Below, in pieces: positions 10,335-22,082 of a stretch of 64,000 bases of DNA. The position numbers and the translations under genes are program-made. The notes under the pieces are model-generated. The model was not told where the DNA came from. It did no database searches and worked only from the letters and a program-made list of their open reading frames with translations. The first letter of the stretch is position 1. Every line of letters begins with the position of its first letter. Origin of the DNA: Diplolepis rosae (Eukaryota; Arthropoda; Insecta; Hymenoptera; Diplolepididae); contig JAPYXD010000680.1 of the NCBI GenBank assembly GCA_030998225.1, positions 17,496,501 through 17,560,500 of the forward strand, in the 5' to 3' direction.

Positions 10335-11290
10335 AGGTTAACACTGTGGAGCATGTACGAAAGTTTACTGCCGAAGAGACAAAACACGATTAAACACGAC
10401 TGCACACGGAAAAATGTAAACCTGAATAGTTACCACCGAAACCGTAATGTTTACTGCGTTGACCGCAATTGTTGGTCAGAAATTTTGTATTGTAGCTATT
10501 CTGCGTTTACTACTGTCTTAACCCGACCAGTTCCTCCTTAGACCGTAATCATTACTCCGCGAAACCAGAACGTGATCTGGAGGAATCATTGATGGCTTGG
10601 CAGTCACAGTTACTCCTCCATACGGAAAGCGTTTCCCCCGGCGCAGTTCTTGATGTAAGTTATACTGGGTGGTGGTTCAAGAGTTGTTACTCGTCATCGG
10701 AATCCTCCCCCAAAAGCTCCGGGAACACCTTGCGTTTGGTGGTTCTACGAGACGCTGATCTCCGTGATAACGTAGTGGCTTCTATCGGGGAACGGCGTGT
10801 CGGATGTCCAGGATGTCTTCGTCGGCGGTCGGCGTCTTGGTAAGTTGGAGGCCTACCCCCTTTTCAGGCGTTGGAGGGAGACGGTCCAGGGACGGAGTGA
10901 TGATCTCCGTGATCTGGCTTCCTTGAGCCGGGTGACTTCCCTGGTAGTGCGTCTCGTCTCGGCCGGGTGTTAATTTGTTTCACCAAAGGTGGGTTGAAGA
11001 GCTTCTGGAGGTGATGAGAGGGCCTTCTGGAGACAACGTCTCTTGAAATATGGCCTCAGATTTGAGGCCTCTCGGTTTTCAGATCTGGAGTCCTTCCCCA
11101 AGGGCGGTGGAGCGATGATAGTTAGTGGCACGATCTCCAGGAGACAACGTCCCTTCAAATCTGGCCTCAGATTTGAGGCGTCTCCGTTTTCAGATCTGAA
11201 GTCCCTTCTCGAGGGCGGTGGAGTGTTAGTAGTTGGTGGTACGGTCTCCCGGGGACAACGTCTCTCCGAATCCGGGATCTGATTCGCATC
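10335..11290. mobile_element. Truncated copy of the TIR element with GC-rich ORF (copy A)
   Basis: This matches B 38,985-39,958 but lacks both terminal inverted repeats. The left junction falls inside the neighbouring foldback and the right junction inside the TTAA MITE that follows in B. Two deletions relative to B therefore explain the structure. The GC content is clearly above the surroundings. Confidence 0.75.
10970..11290 (-). pseudogene. 42-residue repeat protein, broken copy
   Basis: The frame encodes two to three tandem repeats with the pattern TVP.TT..PPPS..DFRSENGD.SNL.P.. then RRCLQ.ALSS. An in-frame TAA follows GETN, where B continues. The acidic C-terminus seen in B is lost. The family is unrecognised. 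Confidence 0.55.
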
Positions 11291-11299
11291 GTCTTGATC

Positions 11300-11334
11300 A
11301 ATAAAGTTTTGTAATTTCGTAAGTTCAAATGCCC
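11300..11334. mobile_element. Right-end remnant of the TTAA MITE
   Basis: It matches the last 35 bases of the MITE at 40,548-40,904 and is followed by TTAA (11,335-11,338). The TTAA here is the empty target site for the second MITE found in B at 40,909-41,570. Confidence 0.75.
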
Positions 11335-11493
11335 TTAAAGCACGTAAAAATTAGTATTAATAATTCAGTAGAATTTAATTTGTCATTCCACGTTATACAA
11401 AATAGCAATCATCAATTAATTGAATATAATTTCAGGATTATATTTCATTACAATTTTCTAAATAACTTTTAATTTATTGGGCACGAAACTCAA

Positions 11494-12388
11494 TGTAACG
11501 TATAGGACGTGTTTGAAACTTATTTGAGCCTAGGGGATTAATCTCAATAGCTCTGACAAAATTGTCAATCCCTTTTAGATTTTATACCTTAATTTAAACA
11601 CATTGTTGTGAATTGGAAGGTCAGGTTCAGACAAATCGAACATCACTTTAAAAAGGAGCACGTCAAATGTCTTTACCTCCAGGATGGTTATTGGCACCCA
11701 ACGACTTATGTAAAGTAATATTATAATAAAAATGAAAGAATAGAAGAAAGAACAATCCGTTAAAATAATCTTTATTTGACTTACTTTTTTTTAAAGTTTT
11801 TGATTCCATTAGTAAACAATTTTCCTTTGGATGAAATCGTTGAAACGTTCCACTTTGAATATTATTGGCTTTATTTCATATTATTGAATTTTCGGGATCA
11901 CTGAATTGAAATTTTTCTTGAAATATATTAATTTTTTTCTGAGCTAAACTGAACTGACTTTTTTTTATGTGCAGTGAGTCTTTATATAATGCATTTCCTT
12001 CCCTTTCCATTCTTGTCTTTGGTAGGGTCGGAAGTGTCTATTTTTTTTCTATTTGTCGGAGGTATGCGTGAATAGTAACGTCCTTAGATTAAGAGTTCGA
12101 TCAAAGTTTGGAGTGAATTAACGATTTCATGAGAGAGATTCCCGTAAATACACATTTTTTCATTTCATCCTTTTATCGTTCAAATATGTACTCTTGCCCT
12201 TAAGATTACAGTATCTGTCGCTGTATATAATATGTGGTAGTTTCAAAGTTCCGTTATAAACCTTATTTAAAAGTCGATATCTGGACTTGATCTTATTTTA
12301 AGATGTTAAAGAATATTTGCATAGAATTTAGGACATAAGGTTAGAGATATTCGTTACACTTCAAGGATTAGTTTCGCTGAATGTTTCA
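11494..12388. mobile_element. Solo LTR, 895 bp
   Basis: The sequence begins TGTAACG and ends TTTCA, and it is flanked by the 5-bp direct repeat CTCAA (11,489-11,493 and 12,389-12,393). Copy B has the single CTCAA with no insertion at 41,725-41,729. TG...CA ends, a 5-bp duplication and the empty sister site together support a solo LTR left by LTR-LTR recombination. There is no coding capacity. The family was not identified. Confidence 0.85.
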
Positions 12389-12625
12389 CTCAAATTGAGG
12401 AAAATTCTCCGCAATGACAATTATATATATGAATATGATTATGTAATATATATATGATCATATGAATAACTATTTTTATTTTTCCTTCCTTTTCTTTACA
12501 CGTGATCAGTATGATCCACATGTACACGGAGAAACTCTTCATTGTAAAATCTAGTATTACTGTATTTATTATTACTATTGAAAGTCAATAGGAAGCGCAT
12601 ATATAGTGAGATTACTTATCTCCTT

Positions 12626-13760
12626 TCATCACAAGAATTCAGGACATATCGGACAAGAGAGGATAGTGAATGATCTTCGTTCAAAATACTGGATCGCAAA
12701 GATTCGAAATGCAGTAAGGGCCGTGAGTTTTGAATACCTGGTCTGCAGACAGCGAAAAGTGCAACCTTAACAACCGGAAATGGGTCCACTACCAGACATA
12801 CGAACAGATTCATACATCGCACCCTTTACAAACACGGGCGTGGATTACTTTGGTCCACTTCAGATAACCGTAGGAAGATAGCACAAGAAGAGGTATGGAG
12901 TGCTTTTCACCTGTCTGAACTTACGAGCCATACATTTGGAATTAGCAAGTTCTCTATCAACAGATTCCATGATTATGGCCTTAAGGCGAATGATCAGTCG
13001 GCGAGGTAAGCCGACGAGAGTATTCACTGACAATGGCACCAACCTAGTAGGCGCGAAAACAGAATTAAAAAAAGCGCTGAATAAATTTGACCAAGACGAA
13101 ATCCTGCAACAGACAGCCATTCATGCCATAGAGTGGCGCTTCATCCCACCAGCAAGTCCACACATGGGAGGGTACTGGGAACGACTCATTGGATCCGGAA
13201 AACGAGCACGGGAGGCAACGTTGAAGAAGCAGGCGCCGAGGGAGGAAGTCCTTCAGACTGTGTTGACTAAAGCTGAATTTTCGGTGAATAGTCGACCTTT
13301 AACCTATGTTTCAGTTGATCCAACGGACTCAGAGAGCATAACACCTAATAACCTTCTTCTGCCGTACAGGAAGCATGATCAGACGTCTGGAGCACCAGGG
13401 GTGTTCCTCACCGACGACTTGATACTCTGGAAGCAGTGGCGTAAATCGCAGGTCCTTGCCAACAGATTCTGACAACGCGGGGTAAAGGAGTACTTGCCAT
13501 CACTCAACTGGCGAGCTAAGTGGTACCGAAGAGCAGAAAATCTCGAAGTCGGAGATGTAGTAGTCATATGGGACAACCTACTACCAAGAAACCAGTGGGT
13601 GTGCGGGGTCATCTCAAAGGTCTATCCTAGGCAGGATGGACGAGTCCGTGTTGTGGACGTAAGAATAACGGCAGGGATATGCAAGAGGCCAGCAATGAAT
13701 CTATGTGTCCTCGTTAAAAAATGTAGTACTTCTGATCTGACAGAAATACAGGAGGGTGAA
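12626..13760 (+). pseudogene. BEL/Pao integrase fragment
   Basis: A 5'-truncated pol end includes an H2C2-like zinc region (HHKNSGHIGQERIV), [28 protein letters not shown], the TDNGTN aspartate motif, SPHMGGYWERL and the C-terminal KWYRRAENLEVGDVVVIWD block typical of BEL/Pao integrase. In-frame stops occur near 12,770, 12,878 and 13,470, so it is dead. It abuts the right edge of copy A and runs into an LTR at 13,761. Confidence 0.92.
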
Positions 13761-14000
13761 TGTCGCGGACGCACCGAAAGTAAGACTGAAGTCCGGGAGA
13801 CCACCTTTAACGAGCCATCACTGACCGGGCCCTTCGGAAAACTTAGGAATTTTCCGATGGAAAAAGTGAAAGTGATGAGGAACGACATCAGCGGGAATTG
13901 AAATCGTCTCTTTCCTCACACCTTTCTCCTATAGTACCTCAAATTAAGTGTAGTATTTTAATATTCAAAGTTAATAAATTGTGTTAAGTGAAATAGTCAA
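13761..14000 (+). mobile_element. BEL/Pao 3' LTR (partial)
   Basis: A purine tract (GGAGGGTGAA) precedes TGTCGCGGACG, the same start as TGTTGCGGACG at 46,254. Both share a GAGCC.TCACTGA.CGGGCCC block. The right end is not defined by a second LTR, so the end given is approximate. Confidence 0.65.
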
Positions 14001-14797
14001 TTTACTGGAACTTAAACTATTATCACTCTCCTTCAGATAGGGTAGATAATTTCCCTAGTGAGCCTCAAATTAACATTAACATGAATATTTTGCAATAGAA
14101 TACATCATATCTTGGAATAGTACGTTACAAAAATTCTCATTGGAAGTAGTAAATGTCTGTAAATGTACTGCCGTGTGACGTCAGATACGCCGAAAGTTTC
14201 CGATATTACCCGAGGATCACTCCATGTGCTCGTTATGATTATTTGCCGGTACCCGATATAGCAATATATTTTTCTACATTTGAATATGGCGCTTTTCTAA
14301 CCTATGATTTTTGTTAGCAGAGGGACTACCTAGCTTCTTCTCACAGATCGTAAAAGTTATCACAGTTCTGTGTATAATGAAGTTGCTACATTTTAATCAT
14401 CATATCACTGCGATACGTTTATGAATGTGTCTCTCGCACAGTGACATGACGATCCGATTTGATTATGGCTTTGATTTGGTCATCATCAACTTCATTTGAC
14501 CGAGCTGAGCGTTGTTCATCTTTGAGTGAAAAATCCCTAGAGTTCATCAAAATTTCTTTAACTAGTCAACTACTATTGGATAGGGCACTACATTTTTTAA
14601 ATTTCCAGCACTTTTAAGTAAAAAATCATAAACTTTGTCGAAAAATCAAAAAAAGTTATAGAAATTGTCAAGAACTAGTACAATAATGGCAGTTTTCCAA
14701 TTTTTATTGAATAGTTCTTGATAAAATGATGAAAAAGTATCTAACTTTCAGAAAATGTTCTCCAAATTTTAAAAGTTCTGGAATGAAATAACCTTCT
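14001..14797. other. Unannotated AT-rich sequence
   Basis: I see no gene, RNA or clear repeat boundary here. There are short direct echoes such as CCTCAAATTAA (13,928 and 14,065). Confidence 0.5.
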
Positions 14798-15448
14798 CAC
14801 ACAGAAAAGAATAAGTATGATACGAGTTAACGAAAGAATCTTTGATTGTTCGCTAAAGTTTCTCGAACTGCCTGACGCACCACGTTGCGCAGTTGTTAAT
14901 GTGTGATAGAGTTGAGGCTTTATTTTGTCATAATTTTCGATAGCGGCGCTGGTTGGTTGCTTAGGAATAAAATGCGTTATACGTTAGGTTAGGCTTTCGA
15001 ATCCCGCAGCGGCGGATATAATTTTTAAGAAGCGTTTATAAATGCGTACGATGACATGTATATATAGTGAATATAAGTTTGGTTGTAAATGAATTGTCCA
15101 TAAATAAAATAAAATTATGTTTAAGTAATAAATAAAACGGTTAGGAAATTATCGACGTAAACTTTCTTGTTAGGAAACGCAAGTTCGCTAAATTTTCATG
15201 AACAGTTAATGAAAGTTTCTTGAACTGGCTTTGAAACTTTAGTTTGCGAGTTTTATAAAAACTCTAGAACTCTGCCGTCAAATTTCCTTCGAGAGTCAAC
15301 GAAAGTTTCTTGAATGTTTTATACTTTTTAAATAATTCTATATCCAATTTTCAAACGTTGACAATTCTAAATTTTAAAAGACTTTCTGGCCTGTCCAAAA
15401 GTGGTTGACGAGTTAATGAAAATTTCATGAACTTTTTTTTTCCGTGTG
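14798..15448. mobile_element. MITE with CACACRGAAAA ends
   Basis: The ends CACACAGAAAAGA and TTTTTTTTCCGTGTG are inverted relatives of the CACGGAAAAA terminus seen on other MITEs in this window. Four internal direct repeats of GTTAATGAAAGTTTCTTGAA type occur. The target duplication is not obvious. Confidence 0.55.
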
Positions 15449-16869
15449 GAACTCACGAAGTGTTACTCACATGCCGAATAACGATTGTGAAACACGTGAA
15501 TTCAAATGTTTGACACTAGACAACGTTCATGCTCTGCCTATTAAATATTCGTGTGTGTAGCACTAGCGACTCGGAGCTCGAACACATGAACGCTGAGTAT
15601 ATGATGCATGGCTTTCTTCATGTTCCAAACGCTTCAGCTTCACGTGTGGCGCACGTGAATCTCAAGCGTTCCCAAGGCGTATTATAATGGTCCAAAGTTG
15701 ATTTTTTGAGGAATACTTTATTTAAAACGTTACAGTTACAACGTCGTCGCAGGCAGTAGTAGAACTGTCGAGCCTATGCCTGAAGGGCTACATATATAGT
15801 ACCTTCCTATCGTTAATTTATTCTAGGTTACAGCGTTGCCCCCTTTACGTGGAGTTGTCCTCATTAAACGTTTTTAGGTTTACAACATTGTCCCATTGCC
15901 CTCTATACATAGAGTTGTCCTAATTCAAATATCTTAGAGATAATGACATTGCCCTCCTTACAGTATGTCTTATACGAGAATTTCTTCATATAAGCCTAAG
16001 GAGTTCAATGCTTGAGTTTTGCACCTTTGGCCCATCTAGTTTCTACTGTAAGTCGCATGAGTAGTAAATGTTGTAATATCACATACTTTATATGTGAATA
16101 CACAGTATTTTGTCTTTGTAGATTACTGTGCGCAGCTTGCATGAATTTTGAGCAGTTATTACTCGAGTTTATAACTTCAACTATTTGAACAGCAAAAATT
16201 GCCAAACACTAGTCTCTTTCGAGTGCATGGCACCAGTTATTTCTCTCCGTGTAGCTATGTGAACTTGAAACATTGAGTTGTCATAGCTAGAATAACGTAG
16301 TCGCTATAACCAGTGGAGCAAACTTCACACTCGTTGAAGTCGCTGTGTATTGTTTCGAATAATGCATATTATTTTTCATAGGAACTGATAGCAAGTCTTT
16401 TGAGAATTTGATTTGAAGTGTCGAGCGGCTCGAAACTGTGATTTTAAATCCTACTACTTTTAAAGTTTCAACCCGCTCTACAGATACCGACAAACAGATT
16501 TTCAAAAGAGGTGCTATGAAAAATACAATGATCCACGTAGTGATTTCATGCATTTGATTTTAGGAATTTGATTTAACATAATTTTATAGTTGACACTTAC
16601 ATATAGTGACTGTGACAACATTACATAGTCGCTGTCACTACATTACTTAGTCACTGCGACCACTTTTAGTACCTACATTGACGGGTCAACCATTGCTTGA
16701 ATTCAGCCACAAAAAGTAGTTAAGGATATTTTTAACTACATATATCACGTCACTATACCCAGGATTTTTTCTCAGTGTAGAACTGCAACTTTACACCAAC
16801 ATAAAACTAACGGTTGTGCTAGGTACCCTCAAGTGCACTCAATTTTGTGTTGCTAGTAGAAATTTCGAA
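15449..16869. other. Unannotated sequence with short degenerate repeats
   Basis: A degenerate direct repeat built on GTTGCCC.. and AGAGTTGTCCT occupies about 15,820-15,960. A short TAGTCGCTGTGACTACATTAC-type repeat lies at 16,600-16,665. CTCCGTGTA (16,245) and CTCAGTGTA (16,771) resemble MITE termini. No convincing coding region. Confidence 0.45.
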
Positions 16870-17440
16870 ACTTTGACCGTTTTTCGAAAAAAAAAAATAA
16901 AAAAAACGTATTTCACAAAAATAAATGTTTTGCTGCATTTTTACAGGTCAATAAAATGTTCGTTGAGTAGCAAATACAAATTACATTTTCGTGCTGTAAT
17001 GCCGAACCCCTAACTTTAAAAATATTTTTATACAACACAAGCATGTTTTTCTCTCTTTTTGACGCGTGTTTTGCGGGCATAAAGTTTGTCATTTAAGCCC
17101 TAGGGCGTAAATAGGGATGCAGTGCTTAAAAGTAGTCATTTAAGCACCCCTCACTCTCTATTTACGCCCGCCTATACCCTATACCCCTATACCTTCGCCT
17201 TGAAATGTAAACATCGCACTCGCCTTAAATAATCAACTTTACCCCCTTGTTGTACAATGTACTATTTAGAAATCGGAATAAAAAAATCGGAATTTTTGAA
17301 AAAAAGAATTTTAAGAATTGGAAGTTTGTGCTGAGTTGTGCTAGGCGAGTATAGCAATAAATCATAACATTTTCCAATCAGATTAATATTTTCCAAGTGA
17401 AAACTCATTTTTGAAACAGTTCATCACCGACCCGGGATTT
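16870..17440 (-). repeat. Inverted copy of block-head sequence
   Basis: Apart from the MITE at 17,031-17,254, this is the reverse complement of about 3,100-3,560: GGGGTTCGGCATTACAGCAC, the TGCAGCAAAACATTTATTTTTG stretch and one 148-bp unit. It forms the left inverted partner of 31,546-32,300 in copy B. Confidence 0.75.
17031..17254. mobile_element. MITE, about 224 bp, TACAACA ends
   Basis: It begins TACAACACAAG and ends TTGTTGTA, with an inner inverted pair (GCGTAAATAGGGA.GCAGTGCTTA against TAAGCACCCC...TATTTACGC). It interrupts a stretch whose uninterrupted inverted equivalent is at about 3,425-3,450. Confidence 0.65.
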
Positions 17441-17451
17441 CACAAAAGTGA

Positions 17452-18997
17452 AGCTACGTAAAGTTGACAGAACCAAAACATCGAATCATGATGTCTCTTA
17501 TTTCATAATTAAGGGCTCATTTAGGGCTAATTTAATGCCCCATTGCCGAATTTTCGGCTCTTCATTTTTTTTAAAATATGCATGGTTCTGCCAGCTTTAC
17601 TTCAAGCCAGCAGCACCACTCCAGAAATCAGTTTAAAAATGTTTATATCAAATTCCCCCTGCCGCAGGAATTTTCGGCTCATTTCCGGCTCCAGGTATGC
17701 CATTGAACCATTGTCCTACCTTCATAAATAAAAAAGGGCCACAAAGAGCGAAGGGACAAAATATTAAATTTTGCTTTTTCATCATTAAATCAATACAGGC
17801 CAATTTAGGGCTCACTTCCCATCCAACTATAAATTTTAGTACTTTGCCTTTTTTATAAAATATGCAGAGGTGCTGCCAACTTTACATCAAGTTGGCAGCG
17901 CCACCCACGTACACACCGAAAAATTGCTTATTCCAAAATCTACTCCTGCAGGAATTTTCGGCTCATTTTCGGCTCAAGATAACCCTTTGAACCATTGTCC
18001 TACCTTCAAAATTAAAAAAGGGCAGCTAAGGGCAGAGGGCCATAACATTAATTTTTTATTATTCTTCTTCATATCAATCTAAGTAGTTGCATCTCTTGTT
18101 CATATTCTGGTTAAATATAAATTTCTACCAGAGCCCTTTTTAAAAAACACGCAGGACGTTGTCTTACTCTAAATAATATCAGCAGGACCATCCAGAAACA
18201 CTTCTCGAAAATTGCTTTTTCCAAAATCTACTCCTGCAGGAATTTTCGGCTCATTTTCGGCTCAAGATAACCCTTTCAACCATTGTCCTACCTTCAAAAT
18301 TAAAAAAGGGCAGCTAAGGGCAGAGGGCCATAACATTAATTTTTTGTTATTCTTCTTCATATCAATCTAAGTAGTTGCATTTCTTGTTCATATTCTGGCT
18401 AAATATAAATTTCTACCAGAGCCCTTTTTAAAAAACACGCAGGACGTTGTCTTACTCTAAATAATATCAGCAGGACCATCCAGAAACACTTCTCGAAAAT
18501 TGCTTTTTCCAAAATCTACTCCTGCAGGAATTTTCGGCTCATTTTCGGCTCAAGATAACCCTTTCAACCATTGTCCTACCTTCAAAATTTAAAAAAAGCT
18601 GTCTATCTGTCTCTTTAGTAGTAGATCGTGTTCATGTACTTATAGTTCTGAACGTTCATTGAACGATGGAAAATATTTTCTTTGAAAACTGAATAATTAG
18701 TTTTTGCTCAGGAAAATTAAAAAATAGTGGTTTGTTTATGAGCGATTGTATATTTAAAGGGTCCCAAATATAAACATACACAGAGAAAAATGGATGTTTA
18801 GAATTAACATCTAGATGTTTAACTATGGGACAGCCATCTTATATGTTTAGTTGTAATATCTAGATATTCAGGAGTAATATCTAAGATGTTAAAATATGCA
18901 GAGATTAATATCTTGGATATTACAGTTGAACATCTAGATAATACAATTAAACATATAAGATGGCTGTCCCATAGTTGAACATCCATTTTTTTCCGTG
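17452..18997. repeat. Left arm of the Foldback element
   Basis: This is the reverse complement of the right arm in order: end block, outer divergent unit, two 288-bp periods (ACCATTGTCC at 17,991, 18,279 and 18,568), a linker carrying AACGTTCATTGAACGAT, and a 219-bp MITE at the inner edge. Confidence 0.93.
18779..18997. mobile_element. Palindromic MITE, 219 bp, in left arm
   Basis: TA-flanked, with ends CACAGAGAAAAATGGATG and CATCCATTTTTTTCCGTG. Nearly the whole length is palindromic (ATAAGATGGCTGTCCCATAG at both sides). It is mirrored at 21,669-21,887. The open frames across it are palindrome artefacts. Confidence 0.88.
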
Positions 18998-19100
18998 TAC
19001 ACGATGACACGTAATTTTCAGGTTTTGCGTTCCCTGAGATTTTAAAATCTTTAATATGTATTAGTTAAAATTTTTTTTAACACTTGAATGGCATATTTAA

Positions 19101-19461
19101 GGGCATGTGATACTTGAGAAAACAAGCAAGTTTGTGTAAAAAACTTTGTTCAGTTTTTACATGTTTACGTCCCAAATACATAAAATGTTGTTTTCAAAAC
19201 CCTGGGAAATGGTAGAGAAAATTAAAATGGACGTAGATAGACTACTTTTGGTTTGGGCAATGGAAATAAAATTTTCCAATACATTTTGCTGAAATTGAAC
19301 TTTTTTCCATTTTTTAAACCAAAACTAGTCTAACTACGTCCGTTTTAATTTTCTCTACCATTTCCCAGATTTTTGAAATCAACATTTCATGTATTTTGGA
19401 GACAAAGATGTAAAAACCTAAAATCAACAAAATTTTGTAATTTCCTAAGTATCACATGCCC
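19101..19461. mobile_element. TTAA MITE, 361 bp (GGGCATGTGATACTT family)
   Basis: Flanked by TTAA at 19,097-19,100 and 19,462-19,465, with inverted ends GGGCATGTGATACTT. It has a long internal inverted repeat (AGAAAATTAAAA.GGACGTAG). A second member lies at 40,548-40,904. The TTAA duplication suggests a piggyBac-type enzyme, though the terminal bases are not the usual CCC. Confidence 0.85.
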
Positions 19462-20328
19462 TTAAAAAACGTATCATATCCTATTTTTTAGATATAAGAC
19501 TTTTTGGATAAATGACGTTTTGGAACTATGAACGTTTAATAGAAACTATTTCCTATAGGAAAATTCATTTATGATATACATTTATTAATAAGCAATATTA
19601 TTAATAACTAATATTGTAGATGTGAAATACATTTTCTTGAAGTTACTAAAATATTTAAATTTCAAATAAAAAAGGAATTTCAATTTACTTAAGGCTCTAT
19701 CGGCCTTAAGGAACACATTCTCATAATGACACTCGCGCTACGCGCTTAATTTTCTATATTCATTTCTGTAACTTTTAAATAATTTACATGATTAAAATAA
19801 TTTACTTTCTTCGAAATATCTCAAAAACGAAAAACAATCAGTTATTTTGGTTAACAAAATTAATTTTCAATTTTCAATAGTGTATTTTTTTTTAAACAAA
19901 ACACAAAATATGCATCCTGTCGAAAAATTTCATAATGAGAATTTGTAGACCTCATTTAGGCAAACAATTTTCCATCTTAACGTTTTTTCGTATGTCAAAT
20001 TTTTTGTTTAAAAATTGAATTTTTAAACTTTTTATCGTACTTTTTGAAATTGGATCGAAAAATGTACATTCATCAGAAACTGTGTCAGACAAAATTTGTA
20101 TATCTTATTGAAACGAACAATCTTGCAAAAGTACGTTTTTTTCGTATTTCACATATTATTAAATATGTTTTAAAGAAGTATTTCGAGTGTCCATCGGGCG
20201 TAGAGTGGTACTGTGAAAGGTGGTGGAAAGGATTGCAATTTGATTGGAGAAATATAATCCATTTCTCGCAACTGTCCAGAGGACGTAAGGAACAAAAGTA
20301 GGACATAAGGAACGAAAGCAAGACTTAA

Positions 20329-20996
20329 GGTAGTTGTTGCGCCAAAAATCAGTCTCTGGAAAAAGAAGTTTTTCTATGATTTCAAGACTGGTAATTATAT
20401 CATCAGCCGTGTCATATGTAAGGAAAGACACTCTTTTTAATATAAAAAATTTAAAAATTATGAAAAATAATATTTTAGTAATGTTTTTTGTAATAGGATA
20501 TTTCCTTATTATCGCTCCATACCAAATTTTCAAAAATGGTGTGATTCTGATGAATCATGAATCATTTTTATAGGAAAAGGATTCTCTACAACTTTAACGT
20601 TTCCGATTTTTGAAAATAAATTTTTTAATGGTTGAAATCATTAAAAAACAATTTTCCAAAACGAAATTTTTATAAACAAATTGCTGAATTTGATAATAAT
20701 TGATTCATTTTCAAAAATCGGAAACGGTAAAGTTGTAGAGAATCCTTTTCCTAAAAAAAATGATTCATGATTTATCAGAATCGCACCATTTTTTAAAATT
20801 TGGTATGGAGCGATAATAAGGAAATATCCTATTACAAAAAACATTATTGAAATATTATTTTTCGTAATTTAAAAATTTTTTTGATTAAAAAGAGTGTCTT
20901 TCCTTACATATGACACGGCTGATGATATAATTACCAGTCTTGAAATCATAGAAAAACTTCTTTTTCCAGAGACTGATTTTTGGCGCAACAACTACC
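20329..20996. mobile_element. TTAA foldback MITE, 668 bp (GGTAGTT family)
   Basis: TTAA at 20,325-20,328 and 20,997-21,000. The ends GGTAGTTGTTGCGCC are followed by more than 100 bp of near-perfect inverted arm. The middle is homologous to the element at 40,909-41,570 (TTTTCAAAAATG.T..GATTCT.ATGAATCATG). Non-coding; short frames on both strands mirror each other. Confidence 0.88.
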
Positions 20997-21668
20997 TTAA
21001 GGAAGAAAACATACAATATGAACATGCTGGCCTTAAATGGACGTCTTTACAGCCGCTCTACATAGGCTCGAAGTACTACTTTAGTGCCTGTTTTGCAAAA
21101 ATTGAATTTTGGATTTTCAATTATTTCAATTTAATTGGTTTAATATTTGAATTTATTTTCAATAATATTTTTCCAAATTGAAAAGAAAAATATACATCCA
21201 ATGAAAAATTGTTGTAATTCAAATTTGTAGATCTTTATGTAGAAAATAATTTTGTATCATAATGTTTTTTTGTATCTCGTATAATTTAACTGGGAAATAA
21301 AATTTAGATATTGACTCTCTTCAAGTTTTAACATACTGTAACGTTCCTAATTTTGTTTTAATCGAAAAGTGTTATTAGGATAATTAGTAGAGATTTATGA
21401 CCACTATCAGAAACCAATATTGGAATTTGAAATTGTTTCGAAAAGTTTCTATCGAAAACAAAAAATCCTCTTATTTTCATAATTTTGGTCGGATGTGGCT
21501 GGTTAACGAACTTTTCCTTATTTTTTTGGCTCCGATAGAGTATAAACAAAGCGCAATTCAATGTAATAATTCTATCGAGAGTTATGCCGAACACGATATA
21601 TACTTACAGTTCCGAACGTTCATTGAACGATGACAATAAATTTTTTTTCACTACAAAATTAAATATTA

Positions 21669-21887
21669 CACGGAAAAAAATGGATGTTCAACTATGGGAC
21701 AGCCATCTTATATGTTTAATTGTATTATCTAGATGTTCAACTGTAATATCCAAGATATTAATCTCTGCATATTTTAACATCGTAGATATTACTCCTGAAT
21801 ATCTAGATATTACAACTAAACATATAAGATGGCTGTCCCATAGTTAAACATCTAGATGTTAATTCTAAACATCCATTTTTCTCTGTG
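21669..21887. mobile_element. Palindromic MITE, 219 bp, in right arm
   Basis: The mirror copy of 18,779-18,997, TA-flanked and of the same length. Its inner edge is the exact inner limit of arm-to-arm homology. Confidence 0.88.
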
Positions 21888-22082
21888 TATGTTTATATTT
21901 GGGACCCTTTAAATATACAATCGCTCATAAACAAACCACTATTTTTTAATTTTCCTGAGCAAAAACTAATTATTCAGTTTTCAAAGAAAATATTTTCCAT
22001 CGTTCAATGAACGTTAAGAACTATAAGTACATGAACACGATCTACTACTAAAGAGACAGATAGACAGCTTTTTTTAAATTTT

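Larger units (their letters stand above)
1..12607 (+). repeat. Segmental repeat copy A
   Basis: The sequence is collinear with copies B and C at high identity, judged by eye across many long exact stretches. It contains a transposon-rich 3.5 kb head, a minus-strand multi-exon gene (3,585-9,511), a promoter-side foldback (9,640-10,330) and a decayed TIR element. Homology with B stops near 12,607, where BEL/Pao integrase sequence begins. The left edge is cut by the window. Features found only in A are a pogo-like MITE, an insert at 4,752-5,391 and a solo LTR. A lacks a block of about 430 bp that B and C share, so A is the outgroup of the three. Confidence 0.9.
18998..21668. other. Core of the Foldback element
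   Basis: This single-copy centre between the arms contains two TTAA MITEs (19,101-19,461 and 20,329-20,996) and AT-rich filler. No transposase, catalytic triad or long open frame can be supported. Confidence 0.75.

Noticed and set aside
17448..18082. Small proteins in the foldback arm, mirrored near 28,911-29,450
   Set aside because: They are frames through inverted repeat units, with no codon conservation between units.
20044..21181. Overlapping frames on both strands in the foldback core
   Set aside because: They mirror each other because of the TTAA MITE palindrome.
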